Source of the DNA: Bacteroidota bacterium
GTDB lineage: Bacteria; Bacteroidota; Bacteroidia; Flavobacteriales; Weeksellaceae
Direction of reading: 5' to 3'
DNA: 20,683 nucleotides
Assembly: GCA_023461035.1 (NCBI GenBank)
Contig: JAEWOD010000023.1
Location: 1 to 20,683 of the forward strand
The notes under the pieces are model-generated. The model saw only the letters and a program-made list of their open reading frames with translations. It was not told where the DNA came from and did not search any database. The stretch's first letter is position 1; each line of letters starts with the position of its first letter. Shown piece by piece: positions 13,260 to 20,683 of this stretch. Position numbers and translations under genes: made by a program.

Positions 13260-13267
13260 CAAATATA
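13260..13267 (-). promoter_or_regulatory. Promoter-like -7 element next to the YiiX-like start
   Basis: TATATTTG on the minus strand matches TAnnTTTG but ends only 4 bases before the ATG at 13255. Used as a promoter it would give an almost leaderless message. No -33 TTG at the normal distance is seen. Confidence 0.35.
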
Positions 13268-13416
13268 AAGGGAATGAAGTTTCGGGGAAATTGGAATGAA
13301 GTTTTTTTCAATTTTTTTCCTGTACGTACTATAGGATTTTTCCTGTATTTTCAGGTTTGTTTTTAGCTAAATAATTGAAAATCAAGTATAGTATATAATA
13401 TGAATAAGAATAGCTT

Positions 13417-13446
13417 TTGCAAATTATGAAGATTAGCCTACTTTAG
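13417..13446 (+). promoter_or_regulatory. Putative promoter of the lipoprotein-kinase operon
   Basis: TTG at 13417-13419 and TACTTTAG at 13439-13446 are 19 bases apart, the spacing of Bacteroidota promoters; the -7 element deviates from TAnnTTTG in one base. The lipoprotein ATG follows 28 bases later. Confidence 0.5.
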
Positions 13447-13474
13447 TGTCTAATTTCTAAAAAAACTTTAAAAA

Positions 13475-14059
13475 ATGAAAACAATTAAACTCTCTGCCAT
13501 GGCAATCCTGTTGATGGCAATTTTTTCTTGTAATGTACAAACGGAATGTCCTCCTGTGGAACCACCAAAACCGCCTAAAAATCTGATTACGTATGAAAAA
13601 GCGTTAAAGGATCTGGGTAACTACAAAACAGCTCATCCTGGTGTTAACGGTGAACAATATGCGTTGCGTGTATGGGTATCCTTAGAAGATTTGGAAAATT
13701 ATATCGCTTACGCAAAAGCAGAAGGAAAAAAGAATGAAATTAATGTAAATGGATTTGATTTCATTTTTACACAATATAAAGAAGGAAAACCGGATATGCC
13801 CAATCTTAATAATGAGGATTATGAGTTAAATTTTATGTATGCGCCTACCTATAAAGATGGAACGAGCAACATAGCTTTTGATCCGATGAATTCCAAACCC
13901 GGAGACCCTGCAAAACTAAGTGTATTGTTAGCCGGCGAAGTAGTATCCAAAGATTCGGCAAATGTTCAAGCAAAAACGAAAGAAAATAAAGGAGATAAAC
14001 CTTCAGGATCAAGCGGAATAGCAAACAACTCAACAAGTTGTCCGAATGTTTGTCCATAA
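13475..14059 (+). CDS. Hypothetical lipoprotein
   Basis: 194 residues, not recognised. MKTIKLSAMAILLMAIFSC is a lipoprotein signal with lipobox Cys19. A short proline-rich linker (TECPPVEPPKPPK) follows, then a soluble domain (about 37-150) with YEKALKDLGNYKTAHP and many Asp/Tyr residues. The Ser/Asn-rich tail ends TSCPNVCP, so two cysteines at the very C-terminus could pair with Cys24 or each other. It is the first gene of an operon with a seven-helix membrane protein, a histidine kinase and a response regulator, starting 27 bases before the membrane protein. A role as envelope-side sensor or accessory of that system is inference from position only. Confidence 0.75.
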   Translation: MKTIKLSAMAILLMAIFSCNVQTECPPVEPPKPPKNLITYEKALKDLGNYKTAHPGVNGEQYALRVWVSLEDLENYIAYAKAEGKKNEINVNGFDFIFTQYKEGKPDMPNLNNEDYELNFMYAPTYKDGTSNIAFDPMNSKPGDPAKLSVLLAGEVVSKDSANVQAKTKENKGDKPSGSSGIANNSTSCPNVCP

Positions 14060-14086
14060 TTAATACCTATTCAATGTAGATATTTC

Positions 14087-14725
14087 ATGGAAATACTCAA
14101 ATTTTTAAGCATTTTTATTCAGATAGCTAGTTTTGTTTTTAGTATTCTATATTTTCATAAATATAAGCATACCCCTATGAAAATTTTACCCATCATGTTG
14201 GGGATTGTGGCTTTTCTGGAATTTTTTTGCGGGTATTTCTATAAATATGGAAATGTTTGGTTATTTAATATTATGAACTATATCCATCTTAATTTTTATG
14301 CTTACCTATTTTACCAATATTTAGAAGGAATCAGTAAAAAAATTTTGATAGGTATGGTCGCATTTTTTAATGTATTTTACCTTTCAACATTTGTTTTTGG
14401 TTGGACTGACTTTATGAACGAATCAGCATCATATGGTCAGGTAGCCGGGATTATCATTCTTATCATCATGCTGATTATGGTATTTAATCAAATGCTAAGA
14501 ATCGACCAATACGAAGGGCTTACACGGAATTTGTTATTTTGGATATGTTTCAGTATGCTGGTTTTGCATGCGACGACACTTCCTTTATTTTCCATCACAA
14601 GATGGAGTGACATTTTGGGGGACTTTCGGTATACGTTGATAAGAATTTTAATTTTCTCAATTATAGTTTCACATGCGATACTTATTTTTGGATTTATATG
14701 GAGCAAAAAGAAATATACTTACTGA
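14087..14725 (+). CDS. Seven-transmembrane protein, likely sensor partner of the kinase
   Basis: 212 residues, almost entirely membrane: hydrophobic segments near 3-23, 31-51, 57-78, 85-104, 117-134, 147-169 and 183-205, with only short loops. No enzymatic motif is visible. Its last 28 bases overlap the start of the histidine kinase in another frame, so the two are probably translationally coupled. The kinase itself has only one transmembrane helix and no input domain, which suggests this protein supplies ligand sensing. It could instead be the target or a transporter-like partner of the system. Confidence 0.78.
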   Translation: MEILKFLSIFIQIASFVFSILYFHKYKHTPMKILPIMLGIVAFLEFFCGYFYKYGNVWLFNIMNYIHLNFYAYLFYQYLEGISKKILIGMVAFFNVFYLSTFVFGWTDFMNESASYGQVAGIIILIIMLIMVFNQMLRIDQYEGLTRNLLFWICFSMLVLHATTLPLFSITRWSDILGDFRYTLIRILIFSIIVSHAILIFGFIWSKKKYTY

Positions 14726-15453
14726 TTATTTCGGTTTCCGTAACTTCATTAGTTTTCAGTATATCACTGGTAACTTTGTTTGTTTTGTATCATAAACGAA
14801 AAGATTTTTATCGGAAAGAAATTACCAAAACGAAAATTGAAATAAAAGAACAAACCCTGAAAAATATTTCTTGGGAAATACATGATAATATAGGACAAAT
14901 TTTGTCCACACTGAATCTGTACAGTTACAAAGTTTTGGAAGATTCGCCCGACGAATTAAAGCCAAAAGTGGAAGAACTTCAAGATCTTATCCAAACCGCA
15001 ATAACAGAGGTAAGGAGTCTTTCCAAAGCTTTGAATACTGACTATATTAAAAATGTAGGATTGATCAAATCTTTGGAATTGGAATTGGCTCGTTTTGAAC
15101 GTTTAAAGTTTATGGAAACCCAACTGACTGTAGAAGGAAGCCCTTTCATCATCCCGGACGATAAAGAATTGGTACTATTAAGAATCATTCAGGAATTTTT
15201 TTCCAATTCCATCAAACATGCTCGTGCCACTAAAATGGAAATAGAATTCATTTTTAAAGGCCGTGATTTAACCATCACAGTGAAAGATAACGGAATTGGT
15301 TATGATAGCACAGCCGTATTGGGAACAGGTATAATAAATATGAAAAATCGTGCAAAACTTATCGGAGCTTTTCTTACCTTAGATTCCGAAATCAAAAGAG
15401 GAACCCGACTCGAAATTAAGTACCGTAGAAAAAACATAGACAATGCCGCATAA
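14698..15453 (+). CDS. Sensor histidine kinase, NarL/DesK type (HisKA_3)
   Basis: 251 residues. One transmembrane helix (about 6-30) leads directly into a helical dimerisation domain with the phosphoacceptor His62 in NISWEIHDNIGQIL, the HisKA_3 signature. The HATPase domain shows the N box EFFSNSIKHA (Asn170), G1 DNGIGYD (197-203) and G2 GTGIINM (209-215). No periplasmic or PAS input domain exists. The gene overlaps the membrane protein upstream by 28 bases and the response regulator downstream by 11, so the three are made together. It should autophosphorylate and pass phosphate to the adjacent regulator. Confidence 0.93.
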   Translation: MEQKEIYLLIISVSVTSLVFSISLVTLFVLYHKRKDFYRKEITKTKIEIKEQTLKNISWEIHDNIGQILSTLNLYSYKVLEDSPDELKPKVEELQDLIQTAITEVRSLSKALNTDYIKNVGLIKSLELELARFERLKFMETQLTVEGSPFIIPDDKELVLLRIIQEFFSNSIKHARATKMEIEFIFKGRDLTITVKDNGIGYDSTAVLGTGIINMKNRAKLIGAFLTLDSEIKRGTRLEIKYRRKNIDNAA

Positions 15454-16081
15454 AATAGCCATAGTTGATGATCATTTACTTTTTACCAAAGCTCTGGAAG
15501 ACATGGTAAATAATTTTGATGGCTACGAAGTGCTGTTTTGTGCAGAAAACGGAAAGGATTTTATCGACAAACTTTCCAAACAAAAACATCAGGTTGATGT
15601 CGTTTTATTGGATCTGAATATGCCTATCATGAATGGCTTCGAAACACTCGGCTGGATAAAGTCACGAAACCCCGAGCTGAAAGTTTTGATCTTATCGATG
15701 AATGATGAAGAGTCCAATATCCTTAAAGCTGTAAGAGAAGGCTCAAACGGTTATCTTCTTAAAAATACCACGCCGGGTGATTTGAAAATAGCATTGGATC
15801 ATCTGCTATTAAATGGGTTTTACCATAATGAATTGGTAAGTTCAGTCCTTTTAAACAGCATAAATGCCAAACCCAAAAAACCACATGAAGAACTCAAAGA
15901 CCAGGAAATCCGTTTTTTGAAATTAGCTTGTACAGAAATGACTTATAAGGAGATTGCAGATGAAATGCATCTGAGCCCTAAAACGATTGATGGATACAGA
16001 CAAGCCCTCTTTGATAAACTCAATATCAAAAGCCGCGTAGGATTGGTATTATTTGCCATGCACCAAAAAATAGTCGATTGA
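15443..16081 (+). CDS. Response regulator, NarL/LuxR family
   Basis: 212 residues. The receiver domain (1-120) has the acidic pair Asp9-Asp10, phosphoacceptor Asp57 in VVLLDLNMP, the switch residue Ser85 and Lys107. The LuxR-type helix-turn-helix (about 148-207) reads DQEIRFLKLACTEMTYKEIADEMHLSPKTIDGYRQALFDKLNIKSR. It is the cognate partner of the kinase, whose stop codon lies 11 bases inside this gene. Targets are unknown; an inverted TAGTAT repeat before the TonB-dependent receptor at 17294-17312 is a possible binding site but not shown. Confidence 0.94.
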   Translation: MPHKIAIVDDHLLFTKALEDMVNNFDGYEVLFCAENGKDFIDKLSKQKHQVDVVLLDLNMPIMNGFETLGWIKSRNPELKVLILSMNDEESNILKAVREGSNGYLLKNTTPGDLKIALDHLLLNGFYHNELVSSVLLNSINAKPKKPHEELKDQEIRFLKLACTEMTYKEIADEMHLSPKTIDGYRQALFDKLNIKSRVGLVLFAMHQKIVD

Positions 16082-16113
16082 TATAAATCGCCTTTTTACT
16101 TCTCTTTATTTTA

Positions 16114-16121
16114 TACATTTG
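16114..16121 (+). promoter_or_regulatory. Putative gcvT promoter
   Basis: TACATTTG is an exact -7 consensus match, 30 bases before the gcvT ATG at 16152. The -33 position holds a T-run rather than TTG. It makes gcvT independent of the preceding two-component operon. Confidence 0.5.
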
Positions 16122-16151
16122 TGTTTTCCAATTAAAAACAAACAAATTCAA

Positions 16152-17228
16152 ATGAAAATAACAGCATTTAATCAGATCCATAAAGATTTGGGTGCAAAAA
16201 TGGTACCTTTTGCCGGATATGAAATGCCGGTTCAATACACTGGTGTAAATCATGAACACATGGTCGTACGGGAAGGAGTAGGTGTCTTTGACGTAAGCCA
16301 CATGGGACAGTTTTTTGCAAAGGGTCCTGAAGTGGATCAATTATTACAATTCATCGGTACAAACGATACTTCAAAAGTAGCTATCGGACAAGCACAATAT
16401 ACTTGTATGCCCAATGAAAATGGCGGAATCGTGGATGATCTGATCGTATATAAAATTTCAGATGATGAATGGATGTTAGTTGTAAATGCGTCCAACATAG
16501 AAAAAGACTGGAACTGGATCAATCAACAAAATAGATGGAATGTCCAATTGGAAAACCGTTCGGACGAAATGTCTCTATTGGCCATCCAAGGACCAAAAGC
16601 CGTCGAAGCCATGCAGTCCTTGACCAATGTAAATTTGGCTGAAATTCCTTTTTATCATTTTCAAATAGGAAAATTTGCCGGAATTGAAAACGTTATCATT
16701 TCGGCAACCGGATATACTGGTTCAGGAGGATTTGAAATTTATTTTGAAAATCAAGATGCTGAACAAATCTGGAATAAAGTGATGGAGGCCGGAAAAGATT
16801 TCGGGATAGAGCCTTGTGGATTGGCGGCACGTGATACGCTTCGACTGGAAAAAGGATATTGTCTGTACGGAAACGACATCAATGATCAAACAACGCCACT
16901 GGAAGCAGGGCTGGCCTGGATAACCAAACTGGATACCGATTTTGTAGCAAGGGATATTTTGGTGAAACAAAAAGAAGAAGGGGTCAAAAAGAAATTAGTC
17001 GGATTTAAAATGGTGGAAAAAGGAATTCCCCGCCATGATTATAAAATTGTGGACGAGTATGAAAATACATTAGGAATCGTAACCTCCGGAACCCAATCAC
17101 CTATATTGAAAGAAGGAATCGGATTGGGTTATGTAGCCATAGAGTTCGCAAAACCAGGATCAAGTATTTATATACAAATTCGCGACAAAAATATACAGGC
17201 AGAAGTGGTTAAGATTCCATTTGTCTGA
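16152..17228 (+). CDS. gcvT: Aminomethyltransferase, glycine cleavage system T protein
   Basis: 358 residues from the ATG at 16152; a TTG 33 bases upstream also opens the frame, but MKITAFNQIHKDLGAKMVPFAGY aligns with normal GcvT starts. The T protein takes the aminomethyl group from the lipoyl H protein, releases ammonia and forms 5,10-methylene-tetrahydrofolate. Visible features: MPVQYTGVNHEH, VFDVSHMGQ, GGIVDDLIVY with Asp96 at the folate site, SATGYTGSGGFEIYF, and GLAARDTLRLEKGYCLYGNDI. The C-terminal barrel ends with TSGTQSPILKEGIGLGYV. It is a single gene with its own promoter and terminator; gcvH and gcvP are not in the window, as is common in Bacteroidota. Confidence 0.96.
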   Translation: MKITAFNQIHKDLGAKMVPFAGYEMPVQYTGVNHEHMVVREGVGVFDVSHMGQFFAKGPEVDQLLQFIGTNDTSKVAIGQAQYTCMPNENGGIVDDLIVYKISDDEWMLVVNASNIEKDWNWINQQNRWNVQLENRSDEMSLLAIQGPKAVEAMQSLTNVNLAEIPFYHFQIGKFAGIENVIISATGYTGSGGFEIYFENQDAEQIWNKVMEAGKDFGIEPCGLAARDTLRLEKGYCLYGNDINDQTTPLEAGLAWITKLDTDFVARDILVKQKEEGVKKKLVGFKMVEKGIPRHDYKIVDEYENTLGIVTSGTQSPILKEGIGLGYVAIEFAKPGSSIYIQIRDKNIQAEVVKIPFV

Positions 17229-17254
17229 TAATCATCAATATACGTACTTTTTTT

Positions 17255-17287
17255 AAGTTCTTTAGTTTTACTAAGGAACTTTTTTTT
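17255..17287 (+). terminator. gcvT terminator
   Basis: AAGTTCTTTAG (17255-17265) and CTAAGGAACTT (17271-17281) form an 11-bp stem with one G-T pair and a 5-base loop, running straight into a T-tract to 17287. It is a clear intrinsic terminator 26 bases after the gcvT stop. Confidence 0.85.
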
Positions 17288-17293
17288 ACCATA

Positions 17294-17312
17294 TAGTATA
17301 AATTAAATACTA
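17294..17312. promoter_or_regulatory. Possible operator upstream of the TonB-dependent receptor
   Basis: TAGTAT (17294-17299) and ATACTA (17307-17312) are perfect inverted hexamers separated by 7 bases, ending 7 bases before the -33 element of the receptor promoter. The position suits an activator site. The same TAGTAT word occurs once upstream of the lipoprotein operon (near 13390). The protein that binds, if any, is unknown. Confidence 0.35.
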
Positions 17313-17319
17313 CTTTGTC

Positions 17320-17350
17320 TTGCATAGTACTAAATTATTATTTAGGTTTG
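17320..17350 (+). promoter_or_regulatory. Promoter of the TonB-dependent receptor
   Basis: TTG at 17320-17322 and TAGGTTTG at 17343-17350 are 20 bases apart and match both halves of the Bacteroidota consensus (TTG, 17-23 bases, TAnnTTTG). The ATG follows 19 bases later. This is the best complete promoter in the window. Confidence 0.7.
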
Positions 17351-17369
17351 TTGCATAAAATATAGAAAG

Positions 17370-19799
17370 ATGAAGCAACTTTGGTTTTTAATATGTTTGG
17401 CAATTGGGTTTTCAGTTTTTGGTCAGGTGAAATTCGATGGAAATATTTCAGTGGAAGATTCGGGCAAAGGATTGGTCTTTGCTGAACTGATGATGCAAAG
17501 TGAAGAAATAGAAGTAAACAATGTGACCGGTGAAAACGGTGATTTTCTTTTTGAAGAATTACCCATAGGATTGTATGATTTTTTTGTTATTTACAATTTT
17601 GATACGATTTATACGGAAAGAATCGACCTGAAAACCGATTTGAATAAATCATTTAAAATAAAATTAAATGAAAGTATACAGCTGGAGGAAGCGGTAGTAA
17701 AAGCCAAAGTATTTCGTAAAAAGGCAGACCGTTTTATATATGATGTGGCGGCTTCCCCCGTTGCCAAGGGAAATGATGCTTTTCAGCTTTTAAAGGAAAC
17801 GCCCCTCGTGTCAAGTACGGATGATAAATCACTTAGGATTTTGGGCAAATCAAATGTGATTATTTATATAAATGGTCGTAAATCAAATATGGATACTGAA
17901 GCGATTTTGGAAATGCTGAAAAACACACAAGCCGAGCAAATCCAGCGGATTGAAGTCATTACAGTTCCCGGAAGTGAGTTCAATGTGGAAGGAAATGACG
18001 GAATCATCAACATCGTGATGAAAAAGGACTCTAATGATGGTTACAATGGAAGAGTTCAGTTAAATAACTCACAAGGTTATTATAATAATTTGGGAGGAAA
18101 CGCCGGGTTTAATTTCAGAAAAAATAAATTGGCAGCCAATTCAAATTTTTATTTGAGCGGCTACAGAGAAAGAGAAAAATTCATATTATCCAATGGAAAT
18201 TCCGAATTTTTAAGTGAATCGGAGGGAGGAGTAATTGATCCAAATACTAACGTAGGCGGGAGTATGAACATGGATTATGAGATTGATCCAAAACAAAACA
18301 TAGGATTCAATTATAATTTTCGGTACAATAAAAGCTTTGGTTCTCAAATCAGTATGTTTAATTCTTATAACGGCATTTTATCTAACCAAAGCGTTCAGAA
18401 TGAAGATGCCCAAACGCGTAATCATTCTTTCAATTTGAATTATGAAATCAAAACCGATTCCGCTGGAAGTAAACTTTCCACAAATGTATCTTATCTCTGG
18501 TACAATCGGAACAGCGAATCGGTCAGCGAAACTTTTCCAATCAGTGAAGGTAAATATGAATCTTTTCGTCAGTTTGTTCCACAAAAAATCAACAACATAG
18601 GTGCAAATGTTGACTATATCTGGAAAACCAAAAATGAAAGTACATGGTCGTTTGGAGGAAATTATAATTATACAAAAACCGATAACGATACGCGCAGAGA
18701 TGATTTGACGGACGGCATTTTTGTTAATAATTTTGTGTTGTCCAATCACTTTAAATATACGGAAAACATTATTGGGCTCTATGCCAATTACGAAAGGAAA
18801 TTTTCTGAGAAATTTTCCGGAAAATTGGGGATTCGCTATGAAATTACTCAAACAGAGGGTAATATTTTAGGAAAAGAGAATTCATTTACAAATGACTATA
18901 ATAATTTACTTCCTTTCCTGAATTTGAATTATGCTATAAGTACGGCACATAATATTAGTTTTTCATTTTCAAGCCGTGTGCGCAGGCCAGCTTTCTGGGA
19001 GCTTAATCCTTCTCGTATGTATTTCACACCGACCAATTATGTACAGAACAATCCGTTTATGCTGAGCTCTAAATTTTACAATTCAGAATTGACCTATTTG
19101 TACAAAGGTTCTTATTTTCTGACGATAGGTTTTAATTATGTGGATGATGCTTCCAGCCAATTACCACTTCAGGGAAAAGTAGTAGAAGATGCAACCGGAA
19201 TAGAAACAGATTTTTTACGCTATATCCGCACCAATTACGGAGATCAGCAACAACTTTCACTGACGGTTGGGATGAACAAGGAATTTTTTGATGGTATTTG
19301 GAGCACCAATTATTCTATGAGCGGATTTTATGAGAAATTTACCGGAATCGTGACAGAAGATCCGACTTATGTACCGACTCCGGGTTTTAGCGAAACACTT
19401 TATCCTTATATAGTGGACAATGATAATTTTGGATTTCATTTGGAAGCTAATAATATGATTCGGTTATCTTCCAAAAAAGATTGGTATCTGGGGTTGAACT
19501 ACTGGTTTTTAGCGCCTAAACAGATAGAATTAGGGCGTTTGGATAAAATTCAGAGCTTGGATTTGAGTCTGAAAAAAATCTGGACCAACTGGACTTTTTT
19601 GTTGGAAGGAAGGGACTTATTTAATTCTAATTTCGAAAGGATAAACGGTATACAACCGGACGGAAGTTTTAACAACGTCAAAAATCATAATTTCAGAAGA
19701 CAATTGAATCTTAAAATAACGTATACATTTGGTAATCAAAAACTTAAAAAAGCAAGAGAGGTTGATGCAGCAAACAGCACAATAAAATCACGAACTTAA
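17370..19799 (+). CDS. TonB-dependent receptor with outer-membrane beta-barrel (OMP_b-brl_3 type)
   Basis: 809 residues. A signal peptide (MKQLWFLICLAIGFSVFGQ, cut near residue 19) precedes a carboxypeptidase-regulatory-like beta-sandwich (about 21-100: GLVFAELMM, NGDFLFEELPIGLYDFFV). A TonB plug follows (about 105-215: NVIIYINGRKSNM, IQRIEVITVPGSEFNVEGNDGIINIVMKK). The rest is an outer-membrane barrel with alternating aromatic strands and ends in TYTFGN. Receptors of this subfamily take up unknown ligands across the outer membrane; no SusD-like partner is adjacent, so a glycan-uptake role is not indicated. It has a strong promoter of its own and a shared terminator downstream. Confidence 0.92.
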   Translation: MKQLWFLICLAIGFSVFGQVKFDGNISVEDSGKGLVFAELMMQSEEIEVNNVTGENGDFLFEELPIGLYDFFVIYNFDTIYTERIDLKTDLNKSFKIKLNESIQLEEAVVKAKVFRKKADRFIYDVAASPVAKGNDAFQLLKETPLVSSTDDKSLRILGKSNVIIYINGRKSNMDTEAILEMLKNTQAEQIQRIEVITVPGSEFNVEGNDGIINIVMKKDSNDGYNGRVQLNNSQGYYNNLGGNAGFNFRKNKLAANSNFYLSGYREREKFILSNGNSEFLSESEGGVIDPNTNVGGSMNMDYEIDPKQNIGFNYNFRYNKSFGSQISMFNSYNGILSNQSVQNEDAQTRNHSFNLNYEIKTDSAGSKLSTNVSYLWYNRNSESVSETFPISEGKYESFRQFVPQKINNIGANVDYIWKTKNESTWSFGGNYNYTKTDNDTRRDDLTDGIFVNNFVLSNHFKYTENIIGLYANYERKFSEKFSGKLGIRYEITQTEGNILGKENSFTNDYNNLLPFLNLNYAISTAHNISFSFSSRVRRPAFWELNPSRMYFTPTNYVQNNPFMLSSKFYNSELTYLYKGSYFLTIGFNYVDDASSQLPLQGKVVEDATGIETDFLRYIRTNYGDQQQLSLTVGMNKEFFDGIWSTNYSMSGFYEKFTGIVTEDPTYVPTPGFSETLYPYIVDNDNFGFHLEANNMIRLSSKKDWYLGLNYWFLAPKQIELGRLDKIQSLDLSLKKIWTNWTFLLEGRDLFNSNFERINGIQPDGSFNNVKNHNFRRQLNLKITYTFGNQKLKKAREVDAANSTIKSRT

Positions 19800-19886
19800 T
19801 TTTTTTCAAATTTTTATTGCACGGATCTCTAAGCTATTAGGTTGTTTTAGGTATAATTAATTTTAAATAATTATAGTAAGATTCTT

Positions 19887-19905
19887 AAACCCGCTGCGGT
19901 GGATT
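19887..19905. repeat. Short GC-rich palindrome resembling the 4089 hairpin
   Basis: AACCCGCTGCGGTGGATT contains CCGC-T-GCGG (19891-19899), a GC-rich island in AT-rich DNA preceded by ATTCTTAA. The hairpin at 4089-4104 has a similar ACCCGCC core and lies among CTTAA words. Both may be members of one small intergenic repeat family. Confidence 0.35.
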
Positions 19906-20081
19906 CCTTAAATGATATTAATCACAGTTTAAAATCTAAGTATTCTGAATATTTAAAATTGCAAATAACGATTAATCAGATGATTGTGAAAAATCTATAT
20001 AGAACTGGAGTGTCTTTTTATTATTAACCGAACTCAGATTAATAATAACTCAATTTCTATTTGAGATATAAAGTTTAAAAG

Positions 20082-20117
20082 AAATAGGGCGGAAATTTTC
20101 CGCCCTATTTTTTAATA
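20082..20117. terminator. Bidirectional terminator
   Basis: AAATAGGGCGG (20082-20092) and CCGCCCTATTT (20100-20110) form a perfect 11-bp stem. A T-run follows on the plus strand and TCTTTT on the minus strand, so it can end both the receptor transcript and the convergent T9SS cargo transcript. Confidence 0.8.
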
Positions 20118-20134
20118 ATTAGATTATTTAGAGA

Positions 20135-20683
20135 TTACCTTTTGATAATTTTAAAGGTTTCTACTTGTCCGTCTTTCAGGGTAACTCTGAAAACATAAGT
20201 TCCCGGAGTTAAGCTGCTCATATTTACTTTACCATCTGTAAGTTTCATATTGCTCATTACTTTTTGTCCCGCAAGATTGAAGGCATCGATGCTTTCTATT
20301 GCTTTTTGAGACTCTATGTTCAATACGTCCTTCACAGGGTTTGGATAGTAAGAGAAGTCAAATGAATTCATATCACCTGCACCCATTTCCTCACAATACA
20401 ATGCATACACGAATTCTCCTCCGTCTGCATTGGCCCAGCCGCCACCATTGTCAATCACTCCGGGATAACCAATCATACCCATAGAATCAGAGCTCCAATC
20501 CCAAGCTTCAGCGTCAGATTGTACCTCCATCCAGTAAGTAGTGTTGGCATTCAAAGCCATTCCGGCATCAAAATCAACATTGTATTGGATGAAATCACGA
20601 CCGAAATTCTGACCGATTATATCCGATCCTATGATTGAACCTGTGGCTGTTCCGACTTCTGTTCCAGGTACGCCTGAATTATT
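20135..20683 (-). CDS. T9SS-secreted protein, C-terminal part (type A sorting domain)
   Basis: The frame is open from the right window edge (no start seen) to the stop at 20135, giving 182 residues of the C-terminus; an internal ATG at 20560 is not the real start. The first part (about 110 residues) is a Gly/Asp/aromatic-rich beta domain with TTYWMEVQSDAEAWDWSS, of the kind found in secreted Bacteroidota proteins. The last 75 residues are a type IX secretion sorting domain: FSYYPNPVKDVLNIES, IDAFNLAGQKV, LTPGTYVFRVTLKDG, ending KIIKR. Such proteins cross the outer membrane and lose this domain on export. The catalytic or binding part lies outside the window. Confidence 0.9.
   Translation of the reverse strand, partial: NNSGVPGTEVGTATGSIIGSDIIGQNFGRDFIQYNVDFDAGMALNANTTYWMEVQSDAEAWDWSSDSMGMIGYPGVIDNGGGWANADGGEFVYALYCEEMGAGDMNSFDFSYYPNPVKDVLNIESQKAIESIDAFNLAGQKVMSNMKLTDGKVNMSSLTPGTYVFRVTLKDGQVETFKIIKR

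Larger units (their letters stand above)
19800..20134. other. Spacer between convergent genes
   Basis: 335 AT-rich bases between the receptor and the T9SS cargo gene. No open frame of interest was found. It contains the short GC-rich palindrome at 19887-19905 and the bidirectional terminator at 20082-20117; the rest is unremarkable. Confidence 0.7.

Noticed and set aside
16119..16151. Upstream TTG start for gcvT
   Set aside because: It overlaps the -7 promoter element, and the N-terminus from 16152 matches normal GcvT proteins.
20135..20560. Complete 141-residue protein
   Set aside because: The frame stays open for 41 more codons to the window edge with matching composition, so this is the tail of a longer gene.
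1..20683. CRISPR array
   Set aside because: No regularly spaced short repeats with unique spacers; the repeats found are dyads or two-copy direct repeats.
1..20683. tRNA or rRNA genes
   Set aside because: No cloverleaf with the conserved T-loop words or rRNA-like segments was noticed on either strand by eye.

Overview
The window looks like a chromosomal segment of a Bacteroidota bacterium, most likely a flavobacterium (Weeksellaceae-like placement is inference). It is AT-rich. Many genes are preceded by the Bacteroidota -7 promoter element TAnnTTTG and by A-rich rather than Shine-Dalgarno leaders. It also encodes a TonB-dependent receptor with a carboxypeptidase-regulatory-like N-terminus and a protein ending in a type IX secretion (T9SS) sorting domain.

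Positions 1-3698 are the standout. A tyrosine recombinase (2601-3698, +) sits at one end of an array of genes that all point away from it on the minus strand: nhaA, a GNAT acetyltransferase, and the first 29 codons of a secreted protein cut by the window edge. Each gene is followed by a long (194-200 bp) imperfect dyad, at 841-1040 and 97-290, built like integron attC sites. The start of each complete cassette is the reverse complement of the outer (R''-like) end of the dyad that closes the same cassette: 14 of 15 bases for nhaA, 8 of 8 or more for the GNAT gene. This is the signature of integron cassettes. Both dyads have the same unequal spacers (AA on one side, CGAACC on the other) and a related inner hairpin. 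The recombinase appears to lack the extra helix typical of IntI, so I read this as an integron-like cassette system with a Xer-type integrase. A candidate attI with repeated 13-mers lies between integrase and array.

Positions 3699-4278 are a palindrome-rich spacer. A minus-strand operon follows (8943 to 4279): DegT-type aminotransferase, SixA-like phosphatase, polyphosphate kinase, exopolyphosphatase. A mostly non-coding stretch (8944-9630) leads to a membrane-bound TPR/HTH regulator (9631-11433, -).

Positions 11515-12618 are a compact fluoride-response unit on the minus strand: promoter, fluoride riboswitch, CrcB/Fluc channel, then family I pyrophosphatase (a fluoride-sensitive enzyme) and a terminator. 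Upstream is a YiiX-like lipoprotein cysteine hydrolase (12632-13255).

On the plus strand, 13475-16081 is a four-gene signalling operon: lipoprotein, seven-helix membrane protein, NarL-type histidine kinase and response regulator. gcvT (16152-17228) with its own terminator and a TonB-dependent receptor (17370-19799) follow. A bidirectional terminator separates the receptor from the 3' end of a T9SS-secreted protein (20135-20683, -).
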